Positions 23,285-36,049 of a stretch of 64,000 nt of DNA are shown here, piece after piece. Position 1 is the first letter of the stretch; each line of letters begins with the position of its first letter. Below the pieces are notes generated by a model. That model searched no databases. It worked only from the letters and a program-made list of their open reading frames with translations, and was not told the origin of the DNA. This stretch comes from Lactuca virosa (Eukaryota; Streptophyta; Magnoliopsida; Asterales; Asteraceae): contig CAKMRJ010003334.1 of NCBI GenBank assembly GCA_928212115.1, positions 41,276,380-41,340,379 on the forward strand. Reading direction: 5' to 3'. The position numbers and the translations under genes are program-made.

Positions 23285-24816
23285 GTCTCTTTAAGTTTGT
23301 TGCACAAATGGTGTCAATGTTGTTGTGTACTATCTTTTTATTATGTAATATTTTCGTATACTTTAAGGAGCCTGAAACTTAGAATAAGAGCACACTTCGA
23401 TGTGCTGAGTTACTGTGTTTCAGGTTCGGGTCTGTAAAGCGAAAGCCTATATACTTTATGGGTCACGTGTTATGTAATATGTAAGTTGTTTCTTTTACAT
23501 GTAATCTTGTTTTTTTGCAATCTATTTGATACTTGGAGTTGGATTGTAAATGTGGTGGGTTGATTTTCTTCTTTATGTTTGACACATCACACATGGAATT
23601 GATTGGGCTTACATTTATCCCAAATGAAAAGCCGAATAGCAACTCTGATGGGCTTACATTTAGATAAAATATTAAATGTGACTGTTGTACTATATAACTT
23701 TTAAACCGGATTTTCCAAAACAAAATGATGATTTTGATACCATGTCATAACTCATAATGAATGGTTATGTATGAAATGTTAAATATTGCCCTACTTGGCT
23801 TGATGTTATACGGTGGAAGTTGGAAGCTGCTATTCAGTTATCGGTCTTTTATACTAGCCTCAGCCTCAACCTCAACTTGACATTTTGATCACGAAGGTTT
23901 AGTTCCATGTGATTCGTTCATGGTCAACTCCTTGATCATATGGTATGAAATAGCTCTTGACAAATTATCAATTCGCTTGTTATACCATTTTTTTTAATAA
24001 CTAATTTGATTTTTGGGGTTTTTTTGGGCTGACAAACGGCCCAAAATGCTTTAACCCCATTTTATTTGCGTGTAGAGCTTGGCAACACAACATTTGACTT
24101 ATGAAGTTTGGTATTGTTATGCACGTCTCGTGAAACGGCCTTGAAGATAATCTCAAATCAGGTAATACAATGTCATTTCGATTTTCTTAAAATATATATT
24201 TGTTCATTGACTTTATATGGCAAGAATCTTAATCAAATTAGACTTTTGTGACATTTTTTTTTACTAAATACAAAGAAATCAATCAACAAACAATTAGTCT
24301 ACGTGATATATTATTAGCGTATTTAAATTCATTACAACATACCAACCTATTTTGACTATGTTATATGTCACTAGATAGTGACTACATTTTTAAGACGTGA
24401 GCCACTTGTAGTGTCCGGCTTAAACGTACTATTTTTTATTTTATTTATTTATTTATTTATTTTTTGGATTTTGGGAGCACTAAACAAATAGAAAAAAGTA
24501 AAAATATAATCAAAATCTTCCAAAAATACAAAGTAAACATGTTATAAATATAATAATAAATAGAAACAACAATAATAAATATACACAAATTTACATGGAA
24601 ACTAATAGTAAAATATCACAAGATACCAACTCGATTAATTGAATCCAAAATTAGAGATGTGATATTAAAAAAGTAATACCATCAAACACCATGTTGTACT
24701 GGCTAAATGTATTTCGACAAAATAATCGCCTAGCCGCTAAAATACCTTACTGTATCAAATATACAAAAATCTCTTACGATATTAAATGCTTGAATAAGTC
24801 GAACAAGTTTTAAATT
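23285..24816. other. Region downstream of catalase A
   Basis: It contains the likely 3' end of the catalase transcript, then AT-rich DNA. I see no coding frame with recognisable similarity, no terminal repeats and no RNA gene. Confidence 0.55.
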
Positions 24817-24832
24817 TATTCAACGTTTACTT

Positions 24833-24969
24833 ACCAAAGGGCTTCTAGCGCAGCGGTATCCAGTGTTGCCCTCCCTCCTTAAGGTTGATGGTTCAAGACC
24901 CGTCATGGACATAGGTGAAGTTAAGGAGTAGTTAGATAGGAGTAGATTTGATTTTCCGTTTCAAAAAAA
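24833..24969 (+). mobile_element. tRNA-derived SINE with 16-bp target duplication
   Basis: The 137-bp element has an A-box-like TAGCGCAGCGG (24846-24856) and a B-box GGTTCAAGACC (24889-24899) at tRNA spacing, an unrelated body and an A-rich tail (CAAAAAAA). TATTCAACGTTTACTT occurs at 24817-24832 and again at 24970-24985, a perfect duplication left by LINE-type insertion. The boxes form an internal RNA polymerase III promoter. It lies between the two catalase genes. Confidence 0.92.
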
Positions 24970-25137
24970 TATTCAACGTTTACTTCAACTCTTTCTTACT
25001 GACATTAAAGAAGTCTCATATATATATATGAGGGGTGAATGAACGATCAGTACAACAATAAATATATATGAGAATTCGAAAACCAAAACGAAGACAAAGT
25101 GTGTCCAAACTTTAAATGAGTTTCTTCGACAAATGAG

Positions 25138-25925
25138 TGATAGGATATCGATATCTTAAAACTCCCATTACTAAAAGCCTATAAAAGTACGTAGTACCTT
25201 CCAAACATTTTGGATCATCTGAAGGTGGTCGAACATGCGCTTGATCCATACATGCAACAACAACAAAAAGGACAACGGGCATCATCTCCAAAAGAGTTCA
25301 ACCCAAGATGAAATCATACACATTATTGATGATGTCAAATATCCCTATCTTTTAGAACAATTATTATGTCTGTTGCTTCCAAAAACATTTAGTACATCAT
25401 CATAATTGGCTCGAACGAGTAATGCTCTCATCTTGTCTTGTAATAGATGAAGTTTACTTCAACCATTGACACTTTTGATTAAAATGACATTTTGCAAAGG
25501 TTGGTGGATCTAATAGGGCTTATTATGGATCAAATGGTTTTCAAATGAGTTATAAGATATCAATATCTCAAAACTCCTTTTAACAAAAGCCTTTAAAAGT
25601 ACGTAGTACCTTCCAAACATTTTGGATCATTTGTAGGTGGTTGAACATGCGTTTAATCCATACATACAATGTTAGAAGGACAATGGCCAGTAACTCCAAA
25701 AGATTTTAACCTAAGATAAAGTTATACACATTATGGATGATGTCGAATATCCCTATCTTTTAGAACAGTTATTGTTTGTTACTTCCAAAAGCATTTAATG
25801 CTTCATCATAATCAGCTTGAACGAGCAATGCTCTCATCTTGTCTTGCAACAAATGAAGTTTACTTTAACCATTGACATTGTTTGATTAAAATGGCATTCT
25901 ACAATGGTTGTTAGATTTAACAGGG
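25138..25925 (+). repeat. Diverged 0.4-kb direct tandem duplication
   Basis: The copy from about 25138 to 25530 and the copy from about 25547 to 25925 align along their length. Shared landmarks are AAAAGTACGTAGTACCTTCC (near 25185 and 25589), CCCTATCTTTTAGAACA (near 25343 and 25750) and CTCTCATCTTGTCTTG (near 25424 and 25831). No open frame spans either copy. Divergence is roughly 10-20% by eye. The origin is unknown; it may be part of a decayed transposon. Confidence 0.85.
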
Positions 25926-26885
25926 TTATTCAGTCTCTTTGGCGAGGCATTACTTGGATAGCGACATGTTTACCACAAATATTTATTCAACGAGATGGAA
26001 TAATCTAGTCTCGATTAAGTTGAATATATTCATGTGGAGGGTATTTATTAATCGTATTCTAACCTGTGCTAGGTTAGATGACCAAGGAATAAACTTGGAT
26101 TCTACTCTTTTCGCGCTTTGTGAAAAGGCCACATAGACTGTCCCACATTTGTTTTCTATGTGCTTCGTTATTCTAGACATTTGGGCTCTTGTTGTGCGGT
26201 GGTGGAATTTGTGCTATGGTGGTTGATTATCCACAATGCATTGAACTCCATAGAGTTTAATGGATTTCCACATCATCTTTCTAGAACCCATACAACTCTA
26301 TCATTTTTCCCCTACAATGCATTGAACTCTACAAAGTTCAATAAAATGTTACAAAATGTAAATTTATAGTAATATTTAAGAATAAAAAACTTTCATTTTT
26401 CCCATTGAAGAGTTCAATGGCCATTGAACTCCAAATCCATTGAATGCCAAGGTGGCATCTCACAATGATAGAGTTACATCCATTGAATGACACATAGACT
26501 TGCCACCTCATTCAACTCTCCCATTAAACTCACAATTGTGGATGCTCTTAGATAAAATAGGCAGATGTTATGAAGCTTAATTTGGTGCATCACATGATGT
26601 TATGATGTGGTTATCATCACCTCTTTTTTGGGTTGTATGGAAATTTCGTAAGTCCTTGCTCGTTGGAACCGGTAGACCTTATAAAGCCAATATTTTTGAT
26701 GATATAGTATCACAATCATTTTTATGGATTTGTAAGAGGTGAAAGAACTATAGCATGAGCTGAGTTGGTTTATTGCACAACCCCACGTTAGTATTTACGG
26801 CCTTGCACTTTGTTCTTTTCTCACTAGCACCTTGTTAGTGTTTTATAAAATATTCTACGGTTCCAAAAAAACTAAGACTACATTT
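25926..26885 (+). mobile_element. LINE fragment (3' end)
   Basis: The plus strand encodes STRWNNLVSIKLNIFMWRVF followed by a cysteine-containing stretch near 25990-26135, the zinc-binding domain at the end of plant L1-type polymerases. Further on (about 26625-26740) it encodes WVVWKFRKSLL and NIFDDIVSQSFLWICKR, the usual C-terminus. It ends in CCAAAAAAAC near 26870. Stops interrupt the frame and a MITE is inserted in the middle. Confidence 0.75.
26225..26550. mobile_element. MITE inside the LINE fragment
   Basis: About 325 bp separate two halves of the LINE coding remnant. The ends are inverted copies built on ATCCACAAT: GATTATCCACAATG on the left and, read inward from the right, GAGCATCCACAATTG. 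Both subterminal regions repeat CATTGAACTC-like words. No coding capacity. I could not find a clear target duplication. Confidence 0.65.
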
Positions 26886-27067
26886 ATAAACCTCTAACAA
26901 AAATCCTAAAATCTCTAAGTAACCAAAAATATGTAAATGTTAGCTTTGAATAATAACTTAGGATGGAAGTAATCGGATAACTCTCATGTGGGAGATTTCA
27001 ATTCACATATAAAAACAAAACTAGCTAGTGGAACCAAAATCATGTTTCACCTGATAAAACTTACACT

Positions 27068-27312
27068 CCGCTCCCTAATTCGTTAAAGGAAAGAAAAGAA
27101 AAGACAATAAGAGAAAAGGAAAGAAAGGAATTGATCTTCCTTTCCTTTCTCTCACTTCGGATTTGGGAGGACAATTTGTAGGGAAAATTAACATGAATCT
27201 TTCATTCATTTCTCTTCTCTTCTTTCCAATAAATAAACTCAAGAGCAACGATCCTTCCAAATCTTCCCACTTCCTTTCACTTATCTTGTTTAATTAAGCT
27301 ATGGAGCGGATC
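27068..27312. mobile_element. Putative MITE with purine/pyrimidine arms
   Basis: The left end CTCCGCTCCCTAATT and the inward-read right end GATCCGCTCCATAGCTTAATT form imperfect inverted repeats. Inside, the left arm is GAAAG-rich (27088-27130) and later tracts are CTTTC-rich, so a single strand could fold back. Non-coding. Superfamily not determined and target duplication not seen. Confidence 0.5.
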
Positions 27313-30300
27313 GTTAGAACTTTGTAATGTAACAACTTTAAAGTTTGCAATTTTGTTGTTGAAACGCATGCTTAAATAATGTTCACGCCCTCTTATAGTG
27401 TCCACAGGAACACCATATCACAAGGAAATGAGAAGGCTTTTCCTTTTGTGAAGAAAGAATGACGATAATCACTAAAATTACCAAAATAGAAGGGGTGGAT
27501 ATAATAGAATGACCTATTTTTCAAAACTATCACAAAATAACCATTTATTTTGCAAAACAGATATTCACGATATTCTTTTATTTTGTGAATTACATTTGTG
27601 GCCATTTCAACAATTCTTGGCCAATTTTAATTAGGTTTCGCAAAGCCTTTTGCACAATCGTTGTCTATCTTGAATTTCCATGGAAATTAAACAAGTCCTT
27701 AAGCTTTCATATCTTCCATCTTGAAACATGATTTCTTTCAATCTTAAATAAATTCACAATATCGGGAAGTTAGAGTACTTATTGGGTGTGAGATGAAGTC
27801 AATTGGTGTTTGCGTATACGATGTCAGGACTAATGAAACGCTTTTGAGATTTGTGATCCGGTATAACCCATATCAGAGTATGCATGTATTTCCTTGATCT
27901 TGTTCTATCAAGGGGCAAAACATCATTACTGTCATGGAGGAGGGTCAAATCCTATCTCAGCCTTAAATATTGCATCAAAGTGGATTATGTGATTAAATAT
28001 TGCATCAAAGTGGATGACTTATACATAATATGCTACAAGATCATTAAATAAAAAATGGTATTAATAAAAGATCATGCAATAAACACTATACTCTTATGAT
28101 ATCCCGTGTAGTGGTCTCATTATGATTCTCTTCAATACACAAGTTCACCAACTTGTATCCATATGCAAACTATATTACTATATATCAACCGTATGGGTTC
28201 CTATGTATATGAACTTCAACTAAAGTCTAAATTAATATTTGATCGAAAAGGTTTTGAAGAATTAGATGCTTGAGGTCTATTATCATGTTTGTAATATACG
28301 GAGTATCATAATGAAATATAGTAATCAAACAATATTTTTATCAAATAACATCATAACTCAGAGAAAGTACAATCATTATAATGATTGGCATTTGGATATA
28401 CTAGTAACAATTATAATCACTTCACATGTTATGTTCATAATCCATGCTAAATATATATAAAAATGGATCAACATTTGTTCAGAGGTTTAACCATGTCTTA
28501 GTGGATACTTTAACTATGCCAATTTTACCAAGTTAAAACATCCACAAATCGGTGAATGAACTTCTGTATTTTAGATTTTTAGGCAACAAGTACTTTGGTC
28601 TTAAACATACTTTTTAATAAATATAATGTTACTAGCATTTAACTAATCTAAATATGAAGAAAACCGATTAACAATTTTTACCATATTTGGAAGGTTGGTG
28701 TATTTGCATATATTGTTGATGGGGCTTTTATAATTATCTTAACCACATCAAATATATTTCTTATCCCAATAGTTGAGAAATATAAAACACAAAGATTTAT
28801 ATCTTTTATATCATATCATGTTCATATAATATATAATTAACTTATAAAAACATACCTGTTATAAATGGAAAAAAACCTCAACCTTTTGGTGTGAAAACAT
28901 GACAACAAGGTTATAAGTGGAAAAAACCTCAACCTTTTAAACTGTTGGCTTGACTGGTATATTTAAAGTTTTAATTTCTAAAATAAACATTTTTAGTGGT
29001 TTTTAAAAATTATACAAGCTACAAATACAAACAAAAAAAGAGTTGTCATGGGAATAAAAAGGAAATTGAATGATCCAGAAATTAATAATTTTTGTGGCCA
29101 AATTAAAACAAAAGAAACCTTATCAAAAGGCATCTATATGCGTTCACACTTAACAGAGTGGATATGGAGTTGATGAGCACACGTATCAAAGCATTCATGA
29201 ACACGTGTCATTTTATAAGAGGTCCATGTCATCAACCTGACACGAGTGGTTCTTTTTTAATTTAGATAAGCTCCAAAAGTTGGGATAAGGAAATAGAGGT
29301 ATGGCGTTCTAATTTATTAATATTTTCCAAAAGACCCCTAAGTTATAGATAGTTCCATAAAACACCCTAATAACAATATGTATTCAATAAAACCCTTCAA
29401 TCTAAATCACAAATCACATGTCTAATTATATTGGGTTCTAGTGACTTACCTTTTTTCTTATATGAGAATAAAAAAAAAAATACAGGTGATTATTCTGTTA
29501 TATAAAGTTCAGTTAGTGAATTTGAAAATGAACATGTCTATTGCTTGAAGTATGACCATTTGAGTGTGTTTATGAAAACTAACACAAACTTTGGGGCATT
29601 TTATGCAACTTGTTTATATTTTTAAATAGTTTCATAAACTCTAATATTTTATTTATGGCTTTATAGCACTCCTACTCTCCTCGGTTTTTTCACCTCTACA
29701 CAAATTATAAGATCATGGGACCCACACTAGCATAAAAAACCGGTTTCCCTTACATGAGATTTTGTGTATAAAGTATCAGTCAAAATATCGTGTTTCTTTT
29801 CCATCATGTCTTCATATGTGATCTTAAAAAGATTAGTGGATTAACCCAATCGTAAAAAGTGAATTTGCCTTGTTTTGGCTATTGGATCGAGGTTTGACAA
29901 GTTTTAAAATCCGGCATTGCTTTATCTTTCTGATTTCAAAATAATAATAATAATAATTTCTATAAACTTTTTTTTGACAAATTTGAAAATCCGGCATTGT
30001 TTTATCTTTCTGGTTTTTAAAAAAAATAATTTAATCTCTGTAAAACTTTTACAAACACGATCAACTTACAGAATGATACATATCATCACGAATTCATGTT
30101 TATCACATCTTTTGCCCTGCTTTATGTTTAGGTTTCTTAAGTTTTTCTATGTTAATTCGGCGTGCTAGTTTTGTTAGAAAACTGAGGTAAATCGATTTTT
30201 TGGATTCTCTGATAGTCATGATGCACTTTCATATTGAAATATTTCGATGATACAATCGAAAATTCAATCGGATAAAACTCATAGAATGAAGAATTTTAGA

Positions 30301-30439
30301 TACTTCTTGTGTACCAGAAAAAAGATCAAAAACGAAATATAACTCCATATGTTTGAAAGCTGTTAAAAGTGTCACAAGACAGTTTCAAACCTGTCACAAA
30401 TCTGCCATAAAAAACCGGATCCAAGATAAGGGTCAAAAT

Positions 30440-30585
30440 CAAGTCCCTTTTCTCAGAGATTTCGACCCCAGCCAGGGACGCTGCCCCTTGGACCATGCTA
30501 GGGGTTGCCACCCCTTGGACCTCGTTACTAGGGACGCTACCCCCGGACCCCTGTCGGTTCAGTGGTTCTGCGTCTCACAGGGCCA
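30440..30585. repeat. GC-rich degenerate repeat island
   Basis: Three imperfect units of about 30 bp built on GGGACGCTGCCCC...TTGGACC stand out sharply from the surrounding AT-rich DNA. Perhaps a fragment of a transposon with internal minisatellite; no gene is seen. Confidence 0.6.
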
Positions 30586-31339
30586 AATTTTTATATTATA
30601 TATTTTTATTTAAAAATAACAACTTATAATAACGACAAATGTCTTTTTTTCTTGTTCGTCCTGGACCTTTAAGGATATTTAATTTCTCAGGACCGGCCCT
30701 GCGTTCAACCAAGACAAACTTAAACAAGTGTGCATTCCGCACCATCCTAATTTGTTCAATATTTATCAAGGTAACATTATCAAAACAAATTAATCCCATT
30801 AAACTTAAATAACATTCATAACACAAATCACACTTTTTGGTTGCTCATATTGTGGTTTTGTCGTTCATGCTTTATTGATGTCCATCAACCATTCATAATT
30901 GTTAACTTGAATCATGATGACAAAAATACGATCATATGCACATAAAATACATATAACACAACTATTTATGATTGTTCTATTATATAAAAGAACTATGAAA
31001 TTAATTTGAATGTGTATTATTTTCTGCTTCCATATTGTTGGTAGAAATCGACACTTCTCCTTGGACATTGTGATTGGATGGTGTGCCAAAAGATAAAGCC
31101 TGTGGATTTTATTATAACAGATATTTTTTCACTTTAAATAACTTCATAAACATAACTGATTCAAGTCATTTGACTGTTGAGCCAACCATATGTTTTAACC
31201 GGCACACGAGATAAAAGGAGTGATAAATACAATATCATTTTCTCATGATATTTTGAATGCACGCGAAAAATAGAAGAAGATAATTGAGAAAATTTTATTT
31301 TTTGTTCCTAGAGGCTAAAACTTAACCCCAAACCGCTTG

Positions 31340-31348
31340 TATATAAAA
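31340..31348 (+). promoter_or_regulatory. TATA box of catalase gene B
   Basis: TATATAAAA lies 77 bp before the start codon, almost the same spacing as in gene A. A W-box core TTGAC lies at 31170-31174. Confidence 0.75.
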
Positions 31349-31425
31349 AGTCTATCAACATTTCGTAAGAGCAAAAGAGTCTCTTCCACAAGAAATCATC
31401 ACAGCTTTCATCCATCTTCACATCC

Positions 31426-34400
31426 ATGGATCCTTACAAGGTAGAACTCTCGTATACTGTTTTTGAAGCTTATGTTCTACTTCAGTTCTGTTTCCGCAAC
31501 TCTTTGACTCAGTTATCTCTATATGAATCGTGTTTGTTAGGTTATATGATTTATATATTGCAATTTGTTGTATTTGAATTGATATACATGTTTGACCACT
31601 TGCTTTTGCGTAGTTTTTTATTCAATTGATTATTGATGATTGAGGTGAAGGTTTTTCCTGAATTAGATTACTTTTGCCCTAAATCATCAGATTGAAAGTA
31701 TGTTGATTTTGAACTGTAGTGATCGAATTCGATTCACAAGCACTTCCATCCATGTATGTTTCCTTTTAATAAAGGAGAAATTTGATTGTTCTATGGTTTT
31801 ATTTTAAGATACGGAGTGAAGCTCTGATTCCATGCCCATATTAAACTTGTTATATAGGTAATTTCGAGATTGCCTATTCCTTTTGAGCAACTTAAGATCC
31901 AATTTTTAGCTTTCTTTTATCAGCCGAGTTTCTTTTTTGCCTATGTCAAACCGTAGGAACACTGATTCTTTAAACTTCTGTCAAATTGCAATATCAATGT
32001 TTTTTTTTTGGGATTAACTCATCCATTGTGCTGATATTACACATATCACATACTACAATTCATACCATAGTTCTACTTACTCATAGATTTTACCTTTTTG
32101 GCTGATGCAGTATCGTCCTTCAAGTGCTTACAATGCCCCATTTTGGACTACCAATTCTGGTGCTCCAGTTTACAACAATAACTCATCATTGACAGTTGGC
32201 ACAAGAGGTACCTAAGTTTGGCATCTGTCATCTTCTTCTCATCAAAGTTGGAATTTCTTGTTGGACTCTTTCATCTTCAGCTATCTGAATATGAATGTCA
32301 TCTACTAATCATAATTCCTCTTTTGTCATATTATAGGCCCAATCCTTCTTGAGGATTACCATTTAGTGGAGAAACTAGCCAACTTTGACAGAGAACGCAT
32401 CCCTGAACGTGTTGTCCATGCAAGAGGTGCCAGTGCAAAGGGTTTTTTCGAGGTCACACATGACATTTCTGCCCTCACATGTGCTGACTTTCTTCGTGCC
32501 CCTGGTGTCCAAACTCCTGTCATTGTTCGTTTCTCCACTGTTATCCATGAACGTGGAAGCCCTGAAACTCTCAGAGACCCTAGAGGGTTTGCAGTAAAGT
32601 TCTACACCAGAGAGGTAAAGGAACCCCCCCCCCCCCTACCCCCTCTCAAATATCTTATATCTTATTGACACTTGCAGGGAAATTTTGATTTGGTGGGGAA
32701 CAATTTCCCAGTGTTCTTTATTCGTGATGGGATGAAATTTCCAGACATGGTTCATGCTCTGAAACCAAACCCTAAGTCTCACATCCAAGAAGACTGGAGA
32801 GTTCTTGATTTCTTTTCTCATCATCCTGAAAGTCTACACATGTTCACATTCCTTCAAGATGACATTGGTGTCCCACAAGATTATCGCCACATGGAAGGTT
32901 CTGGAGTCAACACCTACACCCTAATCAACAAAGCCGGAAAAGCATACTATGTAAAATTCCACTGGAAACCAACATGTGGGGTCAAGAGTCTTCTAGAAGA
33001 TGAAGCAATCAAAGTTGGTGGAGCCAATCACAGCCATGCAACACAAGATCTTTATGACTCCATTGCAGCTGGAAACTACCCTGAATGGAAGCTTTTCATT
33101 CAGACCATTGACCCTGATCATGAAGATAGGTTTGACTTTGACCCTCTTGATGTCACCAAGACATGGCCTGAAGATATTCTGCCATTGCAGCCTGTGGGGA
33201 GGATGGTTTTGAACAAGAACATTGATAACTTTTTTGCTGAGAATGAACAGCTGGCGTTTTGTCCTGCTATTATTGTTCCTGGTGTTTATTATTCTGATGA
33301 TAAACTGCTTCAGACACGTATTTTCTCTTATGCTGATACACAAAGACATCGCCTCGGACCTAACTATTTGCAGCTTCCTGCTAATGCTCCTAAATGTGCT
33401 CATCATAATAATCACCATGATGGATTCATGAACTTCATGCATAGAGATGAGGAGGTATGTTTTTCTATACTTATATTTTATAAAATTAATAAATAGTTTG
33501 TTGTTAAATGTTAATCTTATTAATTTTATAATCTTTTTACTCTTCCAGATCAATTACTTCCCTTCAAGACATGACCCTGCTCGCCATGCTGAACAGTACC
33601 CTATTCCTCCTGTTAGGTTGTCAGGAAAGCGTGATAAGGTCAGTTTATTTATTTATTTTTTAAAGTGTGGTTCAAATTGTTACTAAAATGGGCAATATAC
33701 TTTATTTTTAACCCATAATATTAATAGCAATTTACTTTACTAAAATGAAGTAGGTTGCTATTATGGGTAAGGAAATGAAAGTAGATTGCTATTATAGCTG
33801 AAATAAAACTATATTGCCTATATTTGTAAAAAGAGTAAAGTACGTTGCTATTTCTTGCAATTCACTCCTTTTCCTATTATTCAGTGTGTGATTGAGAAAG
33901 AGAACAACTTCAAGCAGCCAGGAGAGAGATACAGATCCTTCTCTCCAGACAGGTTTTTATTTTATTTTTTTCTCATATTTCCTTTAAATAATTTTTTTTC
34001 AAAAATTTCATAAATAAACTAATGTGATATTCTTTTTCTTTTTGTCTTAATTTTTTGCAGACAAGAACGATTCATTAACAGAATTGTTGGTGCTCTGTCT
34101 GACCCGCGGGTCACCCACGAGATCCGCACAATCTGGGTTTCATACTGGTCTCAGGTTCGAAATATCAATGAATTAAATCCAAATAATCTACAAAAGATTA
34201 AGAGTAAATTACAAAATTGTCCCCGTGCTTTCTGTTCTATACCGTGTTTAGTCCGAAGCTACAACATTTTTCAATTTTGGTCCTTGTGTCGAGGTTTCAT
34301 ATTCGTTTTTGGTCCTTATTGCAAGGTTCCAAATCGATATGAAAAAAAAAAAGTTTTATTTTTGGACTAAAAGATAAACAATATAAGAATAAAAAAATTC

Positions 34401-34542
34401 AGGGACCATTTTTGTAATTTGCTCCAAGATGAATGTTTTAAATTCTTACACACTTCACAATAAAAATGGAATGTTGTTGCAGGCTGACAAGTCTCTGGGG
34501 CAAAAGATAGCTTCTCGCTTGAATGTGAAGCCAAGTTACTGA
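31426..34542 (+). CDS. CAT: Catalase gene B (8 exons, 492 aa)
   Basis: Coding exons: 31426-31440, 32111-32207, 32337-32614, 32678-33454, 33549-33638, 33885-33952, 34061-34154 and 34483-34542. All introns are GT-AG and the exons sum to 493 codons with stop. The product is a peroxisomal haem catalase with the same landmarks as gene A: exon 1 encodes MDPYK, His65 in VHARGAS, Asn138 in GNNFPVFF, Tyr348 in YADTQRHRLGPNY, QKI at -13 to -11 and end KPSY. Every exon from the GNFD exon onward has exactly the length of its gene A counterpart (777, 90, 68, 94 and 60 nt), so the two are tandem duplicates. Gene B keeps the intron after AGA-G (codon 38), 129 nt long. Intron 3 is only 63 nt and contains a run of 13 C (32624-32636). 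Intron 7 carries a MITE. Confidence 0.97.
34202..34425. mobile_element. MITE in last intron of catalase B
   Basis: The ends form an inverted repeat of about 22 bp: GAGTAAATTACAAAATTGTCC at the left and, read inward from the right, GAGCAAATTACAAAAATGGTCC. Flanks AAGATTAAG and AAGATGAAT suggest a 9-bp target duplication with two mismatches, as left by Mutator-like elements. Non-coding; splice sites are untouched. Confidence 0.7.
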
Positions 34543-35092
34543 AGGGTAAAATTGGAAAAAGCCTTTGGGTTGTGGTATACAAAATAGTTTAGATAAGTTT
34601 GTTTGAGTCGAATGTGTTGTTATCGAATTGGTGTTGGAGTCGTTTCTTTAATGGTTGTAATGTGGAATAACTTTGCATGATGCTAATGATGTGATTGCTT
34701 CTTCCAAATAAAAATAAGTCAAATATTATAAATTCTTTTGTCATGAATTTTTGTTATACGTTTGCATTTCTATATGATCTTTATGAATTAATGGGGTTTA
34801 AATTTGCATGAAACGATTAGTCCCTTTCATCATGTTCATGTTGAATTTTTGGTGATGTTGGATGTTGTTGATCTGATTCTTGTGATAAAGTGTTATCTAT
34901 TATTAGTGTTAGAGTGAAATGATTTTGATTTTGGTAATTCGATATGGGGTTAATTAATCAGTTTAGGATTAGTCTCGAGTCCTAACAATAATCAACATTT
35001 TTATGTAGGAAGACAAATAATCGTTGAATTAGCTAGACGTTTGTTAGCTTGATCTGACAATGACAAACCCTACTCTTGAAACATCAGAGAAA
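34543..35092. other. 3' flank of catalase B
   Basis: It holds the likely 3' untranslated region (an AATAAAAATAA-type signal near 34707) and then AT-rich DNA up to the target duplication of the gypsy element at 35093. Nothing else is recognised. Confidence 0.55.
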
Positions 35093-36049
35093 AGGGTTGT
35101 AACACCCAAAAATTTCGAATCAATTTGAACTTTCAAAACATGTCAAGTTCATCATAACATTACAACTTTGTTTTCAAAATACATTTTTATCAGAGTATTC
35201 CTAGAAACATAAACATAATAGGAGGAGCTGTACGATCATGCCTTCGCCTTGCCGCGATCCCCTGATGTACCTGAAACAATAAATTGAAACTGTAAGCCCG
35301 AGAGCTTAGTGAGTTACCCCCAAAATACCGATACACATACAGTCCACGTAACCATGTCACACCATGACATATCATAACAAACTGAATAGAACAACATGCA
35401 ATGGGTCCACAGCTTTACAAGCTGGATTACCCCTGGGTCCTCAGTACGAGTCTGGAAGGCCTACCGGGCCCTCAGCTCGTATCTGGAATACCATCGAGCC
35501 CTCAGTACGAGTCTGGAATGCCTACCGGGCCCTCAGCTCGTATCTGGAATGCTCCCGAGTCCTCAGTATGAGTCTGGAATGCCTACCGGGCCCTCAGCTC
35601 ATATCTGGAATACCCTAGGGTTTGTTGGCTACCGCACGGAGCAGTACAACCTCAACCCATCCCACATAACATATCAACATGTAACAGATAATGCACATAC
35701 AGGTAATCAATCAGTATCACAGGTAGTCCTACAGACCTACCCTATAGCATATCAAACTAGCATGCATAACCAATTATACTCAACATAATACAACTACTAG
35801 GATATCATATCCAATGGGCCGGCCTTGGTGCCTTAGACCCCTTAGTATAGTGAGGATAACTCACCTCGCAAATGTCAACCCGGAAGATACAACCCAACTC
35901 TCGAATTACTTGGCACAGGCTCCACCACCTAATACCATAGCACAATATACTCATAAGTCCTTAACCTTATAAGGTACTCCATAACTCACTAGTCAACCCC
36001 TGCTCAAAGTCAAAGTCCTCAGTCAAGGTCAACAGTCCATGTTGACCTT

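Larger units (their letters stand above)
26886..31339. other. Intergenic region upstream of catalase gene B
   Basis: AT-rich DNA without a supportable gene. Small-scale structures: a MITE-like element (27068-27312); a direct repeat of about 28 bp containing GGAAAAAACCTCAACCTTTT (28861-28884 and 28917-28940); a second direct repeat with AAAATCCGGCATTGYTTTAT (29906-29931 and 29980-30012); a GC-rich island (30440-30585); and a G-box-like ACACGTGT at 29201-29208, too distant from the gene to call a promoter element. Confidence 0.55.

Noticed and set aside
24833..24969. A tRNA gene
   Set aside because: A and B boxes are present but no acceptor-stem pairing or full cloverleaf; the A-rich tail and target duplication make it a SINE.
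34202..34425. An alternative exon in catalase B intron 7
   Set aside because: Terminal inverted repeats and a likely target duplication show a MITE; exons 7 and 8 join in frame without it.
35364..35788. Plus-strand frames with repeated GPQYESG and WNTLG words in G2 LTR, and their twin at 44705-45082
   Set aside because: They read the 50-bp LTR minisatellite opposite to the element's direction; open only because of the repeat composition.
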